Assembly (NCBI GenBank): GCA_035471925.1
Contig: DATIPO010000390.1
Location: 1 to 64,000, forward strand
Origin: JANQFM01 sp035471925
GTDB lineage: Bacteria > Acidobacteriota > UBA6911 > RPQK01 > DATIPO01
Reading direction: 5' to 3'
DNA length: 64,000 nucleotides
Part shown: positions 19,784-27,746 of the stretch, in pieces
How the letters are laid out: each line of letters opens with the position of its first letter
Position numbering within the stretch: the first letter of the stretch is position 1
The notes under the pieces: model-generated
The model's input: the letters and a program-made list of their open reading frames with translations, nothing else
Database searches by the model: none
What the model was told of the DNA's origin: nothing
Made by a program: the position numbers and the translations under genes

Positions 19784-21106
19784 TCAAGTGTTGAGCCAGT
19801 CAACGATGGCCTGGGCGGCGGCGCAGGTATTGGCGCAGTAGGTTTGCAGGAACTCAGTCTCGCGGGCGGGACGGTCGTCGGGCAGGGCTTTCAAAGCCGC
19901 AGCGCCATCGAAGTCAACGTATGCCAGGCGCAGGGTCAGTTCCTCTTGGGGACGCCCGAAGTCGCTGCCGGGCAGGGCGGCCACTCCAGTCTCCTCCAGC
20001 AAGCGCTCGGCCAGTTCTTTACTGGTGGCAATGCCGCGCCCTGCGAGTTGCTCGCGCAAAGCGCCGAAGTCGGGGAAGAGATAGAAACCGCCCCGAGGCT
20101 CGGGAACCCGCACTTCGGCCTGCCGCAACTGTTGGGCAAAGCTGCGTCCCAGGGCTCCCAGAATACGGCGCGACTTGGCCAGGAAGAGATCGATCTCGTC
20201 TCCCCCCTTAAAAGCCCGCACGGCGGCATACTGAATGGGGGTGCTGGTGGACGTGTAGGTTTCGCTGGCCACTGCCGCCATGGCCTCGCGCAGCCAGCTC
20301 AGCGAGGGCGGAAAGGTGAAGGTCCCCAAGCGCCAGCCTCCCGCCCCGCACCACTTGCTCAAGCCGGCGCTGATGATGGTCCCCTCGGGATAAAAGCGGG
20401 CGATGGAGACGTGCTGTCCACGATGATTGAGCTCTCCGTAAATCTCGTCAGAGAGCAGAATGACGCGGTACTTGCGGGCCAAGTCGGCCAGAGCCTTGAG
20501 GCGCTCGATGGGATAGCTCCCTCCGCTGGGATTGCCCGGGTAGTTGAGGATCACCAGCCGGGGACGCTCAGGATCCTCCCGGAACAGCTTTTCGATCACC
20601 TCTGGCTGGACGCCCCAGTCGTCGCCCAATTCGGTCGGCAGCCAGTGGATCCGGCGTCCGATGATGCGGGCCTGGGGCGCGTAGGACACCCAACTGGGCG
20701 AAGGGATCACCAAGTCGCCGTAATAGACCAACTGCAGGATGAACATCAGTTCCTTCGACCCCGGACCGATGAGCGCGTCCTCGCCCCGGACCTCGATTCC
20801 CTGCTGGCGGCTGTGGTAGTCCGCCACCGCCTGGCGCAACTCCATCAGTCCCGAAGGAGGCAGGTAGTCTTTCTCAGGGGCATGCTTGCGGAGCGCCTCC
20901 ACTACCACATCAGGCACCGGGAAAGGCGACTGTCCTAAGCCCAGCTTGTAGATGTGGCGGCCCTGACGGCGCAATTCGGCGCTGCGCTGGTTGATGGCCA
21001 GCGTGGCCGATTGCCCCAGTCCCCGGACGTTGAGATTCAGGCTGACGTCGGGATGGTAGCGCTGCTGAGAGGAGCGGCTGGAGGACTTGCGGCTCATTGT
21101 TCTCAT
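19784..21106 (-). CDS. Class I/II pyridoxal-phosphate aminotransferase
   Basis: A 440-residue fold-type I aminotransferase. Family blocks are YLPPSGLMELRQAVADYH (substrate/PLP region), GPGSKELMF, LNYPGNPSGGSYP, LLSDEIYGEL (Asp and Tyr contacting PLP) and SAGLSKWCGAGGWRLG, containing the Schiff-base lysine and the phosphate-binding residues. The conserved Arg that binds the substrate carboxylate is in LTLRLAYVDFDG. The aspartate/aromatic aminotransferase group is the best fit, but the amino-acid substrate is unknown. Starts at 21124 (GTG), 21106 and 21097 are all possible; none has a clear ribosome-binding site. It is divergent from the cysteine-rich peptide genes. Confidence 0.87.
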   Translation of the reverse strand: MRTMSRKSSSRSSQQRYHPDVSLNLNVRGLGQSATLAINQRSAELRRQGRHIYKLGLGQSPFPVPDVVVEALRKHAPEKDYLPPSGLMELRQAVADYHSRQQGIEVRGEDALIGPGSKELMFILQLVYYGDLVIPSPSWVSYAPQARIIGRRIHWLPTELGDDWGVQPEVIEKLFREDPERPRLVILNYPGNPSGGSYPIERLKALADLARKYRVILLSDEIYGELNHRGQHVSIARFYPEGTIISAGLSKWCGAGGWRLGTFTFPPSLSWLREAMAAVASETYTSTSTPIQYAAVRAFKGGDEIDLFLAKSRRILGALGRSFAQQLRQAEVRVPEPRGGFYLFPDFGALREQLAGRGIATSKELAERLLEETGVAALPGSDFGRPQEELTLRLAYVDFDGAAALKALPDDRPARETEFLQTYCANTCAAAQAIVDWLNT

Positions 21107-21180
21107 GTTGCCGGGGTCCCGCACTCAATGCAAGAGGAAGTATTTGGGGGACCGGCGAGTCGGCCCGCCAAACTAGTGCG

Positions 21181-21209
21181 TTGAAGTATGTCAAAACAAG
21201 TGGAAATAT
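21181..21209 (+). promoter_or_regulatory. Candidate sigma-70 promoter of the cysteine-rich peptide operon
   Basis: TTGAAG (21181-21186), a 17-base spacer and AAATAT (21204-21209) lie in the only A/T-rich stretch of this intergenic region. This is 64 bases upstream of the first peptide gene. The -10 match is partial, so this is a candidate only. Confidence 0.35.
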
Positions 21210-21272
21210 TGCTTTGAGCAGTGTAATATCGGATACATTCACAACCTCATCACTCGCTCGCTAGGAGGATTT

Positions 21273-21491
21273 ATGAAACTCGTTTCCCGTTTCCTGGTCG
21301 TCGCCTTGGCTGCCGTCTTGCTTTTTGCCGGCTTCTGGGTCGCCTTAGAGCCGACCACCGCTCAAGCCGACGGCTGCTGTCAAAGCCAATGCCGCGGCGA
21401 CCGCCACTGCGACACCATTTGCGGCGCCAAAGGGGCCGGCGTCTGCATCATGGTCAATTCCTGCTGCAGGCAGTGCGCCTGCCTCTTCTAA
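21273..21491 (+). CDS. Secreted ten-cysteine peptide A
   Basis: A 72-residue precursor. Residues 1-32 are a signal peptide (hydrophobic core FLVVALAAVLLFAGFWVAL, cleavage after AQA). The predicted mature peptide of 40 residues starts DGCCQSQC and holds ten cysteines in the spacing CC-x3-C-x5-C-x3-C-x7-C-x5-CC-x2-C-x-C, enough for five disulfides. AGGAGG lies four bases before the ATG, a very strong ribosome-binding site. It is the first of two paralogues in tandem, followed by an S9 peptidase. I recognise no known family; the function could be a structural, metal-binding or antagonistic peptide, all unproven. Confidence 0.8.
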   Translation: MKLVSRFLVVALAAVLLFAGFWVALEPTTAQADGCCQSQCRGDRHCDTICGAKGAGVCIMVNSCCRQCACLF

Positions 21492-21519
21492 TCACTTCAA
21501 AAACCGCTGGAGATTCTCT

Positions 21520-21738
21520 ATGACAAACTGGAACCGTTTTTTGATCGTGGCGGCGCTGGCCGCCCTGATGATCGGCGGGCTGTGGGTGGCGACGGCCCCT
21601 CAGACGGCCCAGGCCTGTTGCCTGGACGAATGCGTCACTGCCTTTGACTGCATCCCCAAGTGCGGACTCAACGGCCAGCCGGCGTGTGTAATGAACAATC
21701 CATGCTGCACCGAATGCGTCTGTTTGGCTGAGAGCTAA
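21520..21738 (+). CDS. Secreted ten-cysteine peptide B (paralogue of A)
   Basis: A 72-residue precursor of exactly the same length as peptide A, with a 32-residue signal peptide ending AQA. The 40-residue mature peptide begins CCLDEC. All ten cysteines keep the same spacing as in peptide A, while most other positions differ, so selection acts on the disulfide framework. The mature parts differ in charge: B is more acidic and lacks the arginines of A. GGAG precedes the ATG by eight bases. It starts 28 bases after the stop of A and ends 53 bases before the S9 peptidase, so an operon is likely. Confidence 0.8.
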   Translation: MTNWNRFLIVAALAALMIGGLWVATAPQTAQACCLDECVTAFDCIPKCGLNGQPACVMNNPCCTECVCLAES

Positions 21739-21791
21739 TCGCGCCCCGGCCACAGCGGACTTTCTTGCAAAGAACCGAACAGTGAGCCAGG

Positions 21792-24269
21792 ATGACGGGC
21801 ATGAGATGTGCTCGTTTCATCCTGGCTCTTTTCATCTGTGGTTTGCTCACGCCGGCGCTTTCGGCTCAGGAGGCGCTGCCTCTGCGCCAGTCGTCCCTGG
21901 AGGTGGACGAGGACTCCAAGCGTCCGCCGACGTTGCGGGAGGCCACCCGTGACGACCGCTGGCTGGGACTGCCGCCACGCGAGGTCCGCTTCACGCCTGA
22001 TTCGCGCTGGATTTATTTCCGCTGGAATGAAGAGCCCGAGCCCGGCGAGAGTCCCGACACCGATCCCTGGTACCGGGTGGACCGCCTGGGAGACCGGGTT
22101 GAGCGCGTCCCTAACGCCGAGTGGGAAAGCGTCCCGGGCGAGGAATTGAAATGGAGCCCGGACGGCCAACGGGCAGCCTGGGTCAACGAGTGGGGACGCG
22201 TCTTCTTGCAGAGCAAGGAGGAGAGCCGTCCGCAGCGCGTTTATTCGGTCGACGAAGAAGCCCGCGAAGTGCGTTTCTTCGACCGGCGCCGGCTGCACTT
22301 CCTGGTGGCAGAGAACCTCTGGGAGTACGACCTGGAGGACGGCTCGCTGCGCCAATTGACGCGCCGATTCGAGCCCGAGGAAGAGCCCTCGACCGAGGCG
22401 GCCCGTCATTTGTCCGAGCAGCAGAAGACGCTCTTCGAAGTCCAGCGCCGGCGGGAGCGTGAGGAGCAGCAGGGCCAGCGCCACCGCCTGGCCGTGGACG
22501 CAGCGGCAGCGCAGGCGCTCCCGGCCTGCGAGTCGTGCCGCATCGAAGACGTGCGAATGACCCCCGACCGGCGCTGGATCGTCTACCGCCTGCGCCAGCG
22601 CGACGCCCGCCGCCAACCCACCCGCTACATCGATTTCACCGACCCGTCCGGCTATGCTTCGGTGGAGGAGGCGCGTCCCAAGGTGGGCGAGCCGCGCGAC
22701 GTCCACTCGATGCGCATCGTGCGCTTCGACACCACGGTGGCGGCTGAGCGCATCAATCCCACCGAAGTGAAGAGTCCTGAAGCCGGGGAGCGCGGAGTGA
22801 TCATCTATGGACCCTGGTGGGACCAGGAGGGCCTCCATCCCTTGGTACAGGTGGTTTCGCTCGACCACAAAGACCGCTGGATCAGCCGACTGCGGATTCC
22901 TTCGGGGACGACCGAAGCTCTGGTCCACGATCATGACGAGGCCTGGCTGGGAGGTCCGGAGCCAATACGCGGCTACTTGCAGCCGGCCCTGCTGGAACCC
23001 CTCACCGGTGGACGTTTCGTCTTCGCCTCCGAGCGCAGCGGATGGTCGCACCTCTATCTCTACCGGGCTGACGGAACCCTGCGTCCGCTGACCGAGGGCG
23101 AGTGGGAAGTCCGGCATGCCAGCCTGAGCGCCGACCGCCGGCACTGGCTCATCGCGGCTTCGCGCCAGCATCCTTGCGACGATCATCTTTACCTGCTGCC
23201 CCGCGAGGGAGGTGAGTTGCGTCCGCTGGTGGAGCGTCCCGGACGAGCCGAGGGATTCCTCTCGCCCGATGGAGGCACGCTGGCTTTCCTGCACAGCGAC
23301 ATCACACACCTGCCCGATCTGTGGCTGCGCCAAGTGCAGGGTGCCGCCGCCCAGACTGCGGGAGCCGGGGAGGGTGCTGCCCCGCAAACAGGGGAGGAGC
23401 AGGCCGCGGCAGGCCCGACAGCGGGTGCCTACGACGAGGCGTCCGTCCGGGTCACGGTCAGCGGAACCGACCATTTCCACGGCCTGCGCCTGGTTGAGCC
23501 CGAGGTGGTGTCCTTCCAGCATCCTGACGGGGGGCCGCTATGGGCCCAGCTCTACAAGCCTGCTCAGCCGCATCCGGCCAAGCCCGGCGCCATTCACGTC
23601 CACGGAGGCGGTTACCGTCAGTTCAGCCACCGCGGATGGAGCGTCTACGGCTGGGCCTCGCATATCGGATTCATCCAGTACCTGTTGTCGCAAGGCTACA
23701 CCGTCCTCGATTTCGACTACCGCGGCAGCGCCGGCTTCGGACGCGACTACCGCACCGACATCTACCGCTCGATGGGCGTCAAGGACGTGCAAGGAGGGGT
23801 GGCAGCGGCACAGTACCTGGCTGAGCAGCAAGGGGTCGATTCCCAGCGCATCGGGCTCTACGGACTCTCCTACGGCGGCTTCTTCACCCTCTCGGCTCTC
23901 TTTAAGCATCCGGGCGTCTTCGCCGCCGGAGTGGCCAATGCCGCGGTAGCCGATTGGGCCCACTACAACCATGTCTGGACCAGCCGCATCCTCAACCTGC
24001 CCTATGAGGACGAGGAAGCCTACCGGGTCTCCAGCCCCATTTACCATGCCGGCGGACTCCAGGACCCGCTGCTCATCGTGCACGGGCTGATCGACGACAA
24101 TGTCCAGTTTCAGGACGCGGCCCGGCTGGTGCAACGGCTGATCGAGATGGAAAAGGACTTCGAGGTGATGTTCTACCCCAGCGAGCGCCACGTCATCGAA
24201 GACCCGGACAGCCGCCTCGACTACCGCAAACGCGTCCGCGACTTCTTCGGCCGCCACTTGTTGCCCTGA
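21792..24269 (+). CDS. S9 family prolyl oligopeptidase/DPP-IV-like peptidase
   Basis: An 825-residue secreted peptidase. A signal peptide (ARFILALFICGLLTPALSA) is followed by an N-terminal beta-propeller with PD40-like blades and a C-terminal alpha/beta hydrolase domain. The catalytic triad is visible: Ser693 in GLYGLSYGGF, Asp768/769 in HGLIDDNVQF and His800 in SERHVIED. DYRGSAGFGRDYR before the serine is typical of S9 enzymes, which cleave short peptides, often after proline or as aminodipeptidases. It is the third gene of the apparent peptide A-peptide B-peptidase operon. A functional link to the peptides is an inference from position. An ATG nine bases downstream (21801) is an alternative start. 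Confidence 0.9.
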   Translation: MTGMRCARFILALFICGLLTPALSAQEALPLRQSSLEVDEDSKRPPTLREATRDDRWLGLPPREVRFTPDSRWIYFRWNEEPEPGESPDTDPWYRVDRLGDRVERVPNAEWESVPGEELKWSPDGQRAAWVNEWGRVFLQSKEESRPQRVYSVDEEAREVRFFDRRRLHFLVAENLWEYDLEDGSLRQLTRRFEPEEEPSTEAARHLSEQQKTLFEVQRRREREEQQGQRHRLAVDAAAAQALPACESCRIEDVRMTPDRRWIVYRLRQRDARRQPTRYIDFTDPSGYASVEEARPKVGEPRDVHSMRIVRFDTTVAAERINPTEVKSPEAGERGVIIYGPWWDQEGLHPLVQVVSLDHKDRWISRLRIPSGTTEALVHDHDEAWLGGPEPIRGYLQPALLEPLTGGRFVFASERSGWSHLYLYRADGTLRPLTEGEWEVRHASLSADRRHWLIAASRQHPCDDHLYLLPREGGELRPLVERPGRAEGFLSPDGGTLAFLHSDITHLPDLWLRQVQGAAAQTAGAGEGAAPQTGEEQAAAGPTAGAYDEASVRVTVSGTDHFHGLRLVEPEVVSFQHPDGGPLWAQLYKPAQPHPAKPGAIHVHGGGYRQFSHRGWSVYGWASHIGFIQYLLSQGYTVLDFDYRGSAGFGRDYRTDIYRSMGVKDVQGGVAAAQYLAEQQGVDSQRIGLYGLSYGGFFTLSALFKHPGVFAAGVANAAVADWAHYNHVWTSRILNLPYEDEEAYRVSSPIYHAGGLQDPLLIVHGLIDDNVQFQDAARLVQRLIEMEKDFEVMFYPSERHVIEDPDSRLDYRKRVRDFFGRHLLP

Positions 24270-24278
24270 CTCGTTATT

Positions 24279-24392
24279 ACACCCTTTCAGGGTTCTTATC
24301 ATTCTCTTATCATCACCCGGGGTGCCGCTCAGCCGCTTCGCGTCTTCGCTCTACCCTGGGCTGGCTTATGGCTCGCCTTCAGCGAGCCCGGA
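24279..24392 (+). repeat. Intergenic repeat, copy 2
   Basis: The same layout as the repeat at 11932-12050: ACCCTTTCAGGGTT, an A/T-rich spacer, ACCCGGGGTGCCGCTC, a CGCTTCGCG-type hairpin, CTACCCTGGGCTGGC and a terminal hairpin GGCTCGC-cttca-GCGAGCC (24370-24388). It begins ten bases after the peptidase stop. It opens a gene-free stretch from 24270 to 24686, which otherwise holds two decayed copies of the 3' end of the downstream FGE-like gene. Confidence 0.75.
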
Positions 24393-24460
24393 CGCGCCTT
24401 CTTGGCCAAAGAGGCCCCGAAGAGGCCGCGGTTCCGGTCGATTCGAGTTCGGCTGGGGAA

Positions 24461-24544
24461 GGAGCCCCAATAACGCCGCTGCGGTTCTCGATGACCTCAG
24501 CAGGAGCAGCGGAAGCCGATGGTGTCGTTCCCCGCCCTCCGCAG
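24461..24544 (-). pseudogene. Decayed copy of the FGE-like gene 3' end (relic 1)
   Basis: About 84 bases match the end of the FGE-like gene at 25265 and its downstream flank. They contain a degenerate GAGCCCCAA, a TCGATGA-type segment and the block CAGCGGAAGCCGATGGTGTC. In the intact gene the matching block encodes the final residues DIIGFRCACSR. The frame is not maintained. The match was made by eye. Confidence 0.6.
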
Positions 24545-24554
24545 GCTTTAGCCA

Positions 24555-24644
24555 GGAAGCCCCAAAGCGCCGCCGCAGTTATCGATGAGCTCAGAGGGAG
24601 CAGGCGTAGCGGGAGCCGATGATCGTGCTGCCTGCCCTCCGCAG
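24555..24644 (-). pseudogene. Decayed copy of the FGE-like gene 3' end (relic 2)
   Basis: About 90 bases repeat relic 1 and the true gene end, including AGCCCCAAAGCG, TCGATGAGCTCAG and GGAGCAGGCGTAGCGG-type segments and a closing CCCTCCGCAG shared with relic 1. It abuts the left end of the IS200 element. The three copies (two relics and the intact gene end) lie in the same orientation. Confidence 0.6.
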
Positions 24645-25219
24645 ATTTGAGAGGCATCGCCTCTCCACCGCCTGAAGGCGGTGGATTCACGGTGCGACTA
24701 AAGTCGCCTGAAGGAATCTCGATGACTCCCTACTCGCTGATGCGAAAGTCTTCCTCGCGCTCTTGACGTCCTGGTTCTCTATATACTGCGCCACCATCTC
24801 ATCGCTCACGTTGCCCCTACTGGCCACAAAGTAGCCCCGCGCCCACAGATGGCGGCCCCAGAACTTTCTGCGAAGACCACGGTAGTCCTGCAACAGATGA
24901 TGCGACGTCTTGCCCTTGATCCACTGCATCACCTTGCTCGCAGAGTACTTCGGAGGCACGTCCAAAAGCAGGTGCACGTGGTCTGGACCGCAATGGCCCT
25001 TCACGATCTCAATGTCCCGGCTGCGGCACACTTCACGCGTCAGATCCACCACCCGCTCCGCTACCTCGCCCCGAAGCACCGGCTTGCGGTATTTCGTAAT
25101 GAACACAAAGTGGTAGCGCAAACGGTACACCGCATGCGCGGGAACTACGATAATCGCTCACGACTCACAGCATACCGAAAGCCCCCTGAAGGCTTCGCCT
25201 AAAGGCGAGGGGGTTCACC
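24645..25219 (-). mobile_element. IS200-type insertion sequence
   Basis: A single-gene element holding a Y1 transposase and bounded by subterminal hairpins rather than inverted repeats, as is usual for IS200/IS605. The left side carries CCACCGCC-tgaa-GGCGGTGG followed by ATTCAC (about 24668-24693). The right side carries CCCCCTGAAGGCTTCGCC with CTAAAGGCGAGGGGG followed by TTCACC (about 25182-25218). It sits between relic copies of the FGE-like gene end and the intact gene. Exact ends cannot be fixed without an empty site. Confidence 0.75.
24687..25130 (-). CDS. tnpA: IS200/IS605-family TnpA transposase
   Basis: A 147-residue HUH-type single-strand transposase. The metal-binding HUH motif is HVH at residues 51-53 (CGPDHVHLLLDVPP) and the catalytic tyrosine is Tyr116 in SDEMVAQYIENQ. 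WGRHLWARGYFVAS is a family block. The protein is nearly full length. The usual N-terminal residues before YxLxYHFV are short here: translation would begin at a GTG at 25130, and the frame upstream, reading IIVVPAHA before it, has no standard start codon before a stop. The element may use a rare start or may have lost its first codons. No TnpB is present. Confidence 0.88.
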   Translation of the reverse strand: MYRLRYHFVFITKYRKPVLRGEVAERVVDLTREVCRSRDIEIVKGHCGPDHVHLLLDVPPKYSASKVMQWIKGKTSHHLLQDYRGLRRKFWGRHLWARGYFVASRGNVSDEMVAQYIENQDVKSARKTFASASRESSRFLQATLVAP

Positions 25220-25264
25220 CATCCCAGAGTGAGACCCCAAGGCATTGCTTCATTCTTGATGAGT

Positions 25265-26221
25265 TCAGCGGGAGCAGGCGCAGCGGAAGCCGATGATGTC
25301 GCTGCGGGGGGCGGGGACGGGGACCAGGCGGCGCTGGTAGGTCACCATTTCGCGGGCCGCCTCGTTGAAGGCCCCGCCACGCACCACGCGGTGGGGAGCG
25401 CCTTCAAAGCTGGTGATGCTGGAAGTCCACTCGGCCACGTTTCCACCCATGTCGTAGACTTCGTAAGGCGATACGTCGCCGGGACGGTTGCCGGCGGGCT
25501 CGGGACGCTCGTGATTGCCCCACACGGCGGTCTCTTTGTCGGGCCCGCGGTTGCCCCAGGGAAAGTAGAGGCCTTGCCTTCCCCGAGCCGCCTTCTCCCA
25601 CTCCTCCTCGCTGGGAAGTCGGGCTCCCCGCCAGCGGCAGTAGGACTCGGCGTCCTCGACCGAGACGTTGACGACCGGGAAGGGACCGGCCCATGACGGG
25701 GGACGGCGGGGCGTCTCCCAGTGCTTGAGAAAGCCCGTCATGTCCTGGGGACGGTATCCCGTTTCCTTCAGGAACTCCAGGTATTGCTCGTTGGTCACCT
25801 CAAAAGGATCGATCCAGAAGGCCTCGGTGTCGCGTTCTTGCTGCGGCATGACCAGACGATTGCGAATCCGCTCCTCCATCCCCGGATAACGCAGGCGCGA
25901 CTGGCGCACATAGTAGACGAACTGCTCCTGGGTGGCCCCAAAAGGAAAGGCGCCAGCCTCCACCGGCGCCATGTCCTGGGTAGGATCGGGCTGTGGCGGC
26001 TCTTGGGCAGTGGATTCCTGGGACGACGCCGAGCCCGCTTTCGAGGATTCTCCCCCCCCTCCTGCGGATTCCCCCGACGACGAGGCATCCGGCGCGGGCG
26101 CAGACGCTTCGCCGCTCTGCACTGAGGAGGCGCCCCCGCAGGCCGCCGAGATTCCAATGCAGGCCGCCAAGGCCAACAAACATTCCCACTTCCCGAACAC
26201 CCTCATTACTGTTCGCATCAC
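25265..26221 (-). CDS. Formylglycine-generating-enzyme (SUMF1) domain lipoprotein
   Basis: A 318-residue protein with a lipoprotein-type signal; candidate lipidation sites are Cys21 (LAAC) and Cys28 (SAAC). A Ser/Gly/Glu-rich linker of about 55 residues follows, then an FGE-sulfatase fold with FWIDPFEVTNEQYLEFL, VEDAESYCRWRGARLPSEEEWEKAARG, DMGGNVAEWTSS and RVVRGGAF. True FGEs keep a pair of active-site cysteines near the C terminus. Here GFRCACSR carries two cysteines separated by one residue, which is not diagnostic. Many lipid-anchored members are not sulfatase activators, so the role is open. Degenerate copies of its 3' end lie downstream. Confidence 0.82.
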   Translation of the reverse strand: MMRTVMRVFGKWECLLALAACIGISAACGGASSVQSGEASAPAPDASSSGESAGGGGESSKAGSASSQESTAQEPPQPDPTQDMAPVEAGAFPFGATQEQFVYYVRQSRLRYPGMEERIRNRLVMPQQERDTEAFWIDPFEVTNEQYLEFLKETGYRPQDMTGFLKHWETPRRPPSWAGPFPVVNVSVEDAESYCRWRGARLPSEEEWEKAARGRQGLYFPWGNRGPDKETAVWGNHERPEPAGNRPGDVSPYEVYDMGGNVAEWTSSITSFEGAPHRVVRGGAFNEAAREMVTYQRRLVPVPAPRSDIIGFRCACSR

Positions 26222-26366
26222 TGCCTATCTTACCCCAGGCATCCACTTCAAGTCCGGCTCGCTGAAGAGGAGCCATATGGGGAGCCCATCCACCCATAGG
26301 CAAGTCCCCAGAACCCGCTGAAGGCGAGCCACAGGTCAAGGCTGCGACCGTGGCGGAAGTGAAGTC

Positions 26367-26486
26367 CGGGCTCGCTGAAGGCGAGCCATAGGCCAGCCCA
26401 GGGGTCAGCCTGCGTCGAGCGCAGCGAGACGAAGGCGCCACCCTGGGTTGAAACGGAAGAATTGCCGAACGCTGAAAGCGTGCAAT
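26367..26486 (-). repeat. Intergenic repeat, copy 3 (inverted)
   Basis: Read on the minus strand it gives a CGCTTTCAGCG hairpin, ACCCAGGGTG, a loop region, CCCCTGGGCTGGC and the terminal hairpin GGCTCGC-cttca-GCGAGCC (26369-26387), the same order as copies 1 and 2. Two degenerate extra copies of the terminal hairpin are present at about 26256-26274 and 26316-26332. Together these fill the 366-base gap from 26222 to 26587, in which I see no gene. Confidence 0.72.
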
Positions 26487-26587
26487 AGCGTCAGGAGCAG
26501 GCTCGAAGCTGTCGATGCGCCCATTTTGCAGTCGCGACCAGCCCTCCCGATACAGGGTCCTAGATCGTGTGGAGAGAGGCGATGGAA

Positions 26588-27460
26588 TCAAGCATGGCGT
26601 TCATCGCCTTGCTTGGCCCCTGTCCAACGACCGAGAAAATCGCTCTGGGTGCGGCGGGCGATTTGGCGGTAGCGGTCGGCCTCCTGGGGCTTTTGGTTGT
26701 TGTCGAAACCCTGGGCCAGGATCTCGGCCTTGCGCACAACTTCGCGAGCCGTCCAAAGCGCTGCCTGGGGGCTCAAGTCGCCGCTGGCCAGACGTTCTCT
26801 CAGAGCCTTGAGGCGAAAACGGTCCATTCCCCAGCGGCTGCGCGAAAGCTGGTCCTCGTGGCCCCCGTACTTGACGGTCAGCGGCTCCTCCAGCAGGCGG
26901 ATGGGATAGCGGCAGGCAATGCGCAGCCACAGTTCGTAGTCTTCGCAGACCGGAAAGTCCTCACGAAAGAGGCCGACGTCTTCAAAGACGCTGCAGTGAA
27001 CCATCACGGCGCTGGGAGAAACAACGCACAGGGGGAGGCAGCGACGGTAGATCCATCCATCGTACTTGCGGTGGATCTTTTTAGGATTGACTCGGCGGCC
27101 GTTGCGGATCCAGATTTCCTCGCTTTGCAGGACGCGGGTATGGGGGTGCCGGGCATGGTACTCCATCTGGCGCCGCAGCTTGTCGGGACGCCATCGGTCG
27201 TCGCTGTCGAGCAGCGCGATCCAGGGACGCGAGGCCTCCTTCAAGGCCCTGTTGCGGGCCGCGCTGACGCCTCGGTTGGGCTGGCGCAGGCAGCGGATGC
27301 GCTCGTCCTTGAGCGAGTCCACCCAATCGGCGCTGCCGTCCTGGGAGCCGTCGTCGACCACGATCAGTTCCCAGTCTCGCACCGTCTGGCGGCGCACCGA
27401 GTCCACGGCCTTGGCCAGAAAGCTACGGCGGTTGTAGGTGGGAATGATGACGCTGATCAT
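26588..27460 (-). CDS. Family 2 glycosyltransferase
   Basis: A 290-residue GT-A fold glycosyltransferase. The nucleotide-sugar site is ISVIIPTYNRRSFLAKAVDS and ELIVVDDGSQDGS, and the metal-binding DxD is ALLDSDDRW. CEDYELWLRIA holds the likely catalytic acid region. The C-terminal ~80 residues are helical and charged. The donor and acceptor are unknown; no polysaccharide cluster surrounds it. The ATG at 27460 begins the conserved strand; the frame is open upstream to 27508. Confidence 0.88.
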   Translation of the reverse strand: MISVIIPTYNRRSFLAKAVDSVRRQTVRDWELIVVDDGSQDGSADWVDSLKDERIRCLRQPNRGVSAARNRALKEASRPWIALLDSDDRWRPDKLRRQMEYHARHPHTRVLQSEEIWIRNGRRVNPKKIHRKYDGWIYRRCLPLCVVSPSAVMVHCSVFEDVGLFREDFPVCEDYELWLRIACRYPIRLLEEPLTVKYGGHEDQLSRSRWGMDRFRLKALRERLASGDLSPQAALWTAREVVRKAEILAQGFDNNQKPQEADRYRQIARRTQSDFLGRWTGAKQGDERHA

Positions 27461-27746
27461 GATCAAGCCCTCGTTGAGTCCTGTTCGACAAACAAGCCAC
27501 CACGACAATCACCTAGCAGGGCCAGCGCCCCAGCGCTAATGGACTCCGCTACCAGGGCGGCTCCCAAGCAAGGAGGAGCCAGGAGGCCAGACGCACGGGG
27601 CGCCCTTGGGATGGTGGTCCCGTTATGCTCAACCTTGGTCCAGTTCCCAGGTGCGCGGGGCTCCACTACTTTGAGCGAGATGCCCCCTTCTTCGCACTTC
27701 GCGCCCGCCGACTTCTGCGGTCGTAGCCTGTCAGGAGTCCCCCAGT
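27461..27746. other. Gene-poor gap upstream of the glycosyltransferase
   Basis: These 286 bases separate the glycosyltransferase start from the stop of the sulfatase-fold gene. A 95-codon minus-strand frame crosses it but shows no recognisable motif, has proline/glycine-rich composition and no ribosome-binding site. I see no gene, repeat or terminator here. Confidence 0.5.

Noticed and set aside
21735..23522. A 595-codon minus-strand open frame opposite the S9 peptidase
   Set aside because: It is antisense to a well-supported gene; long antisense frames are expected at this GC content, and no motif or ribosome-binding site is seen.
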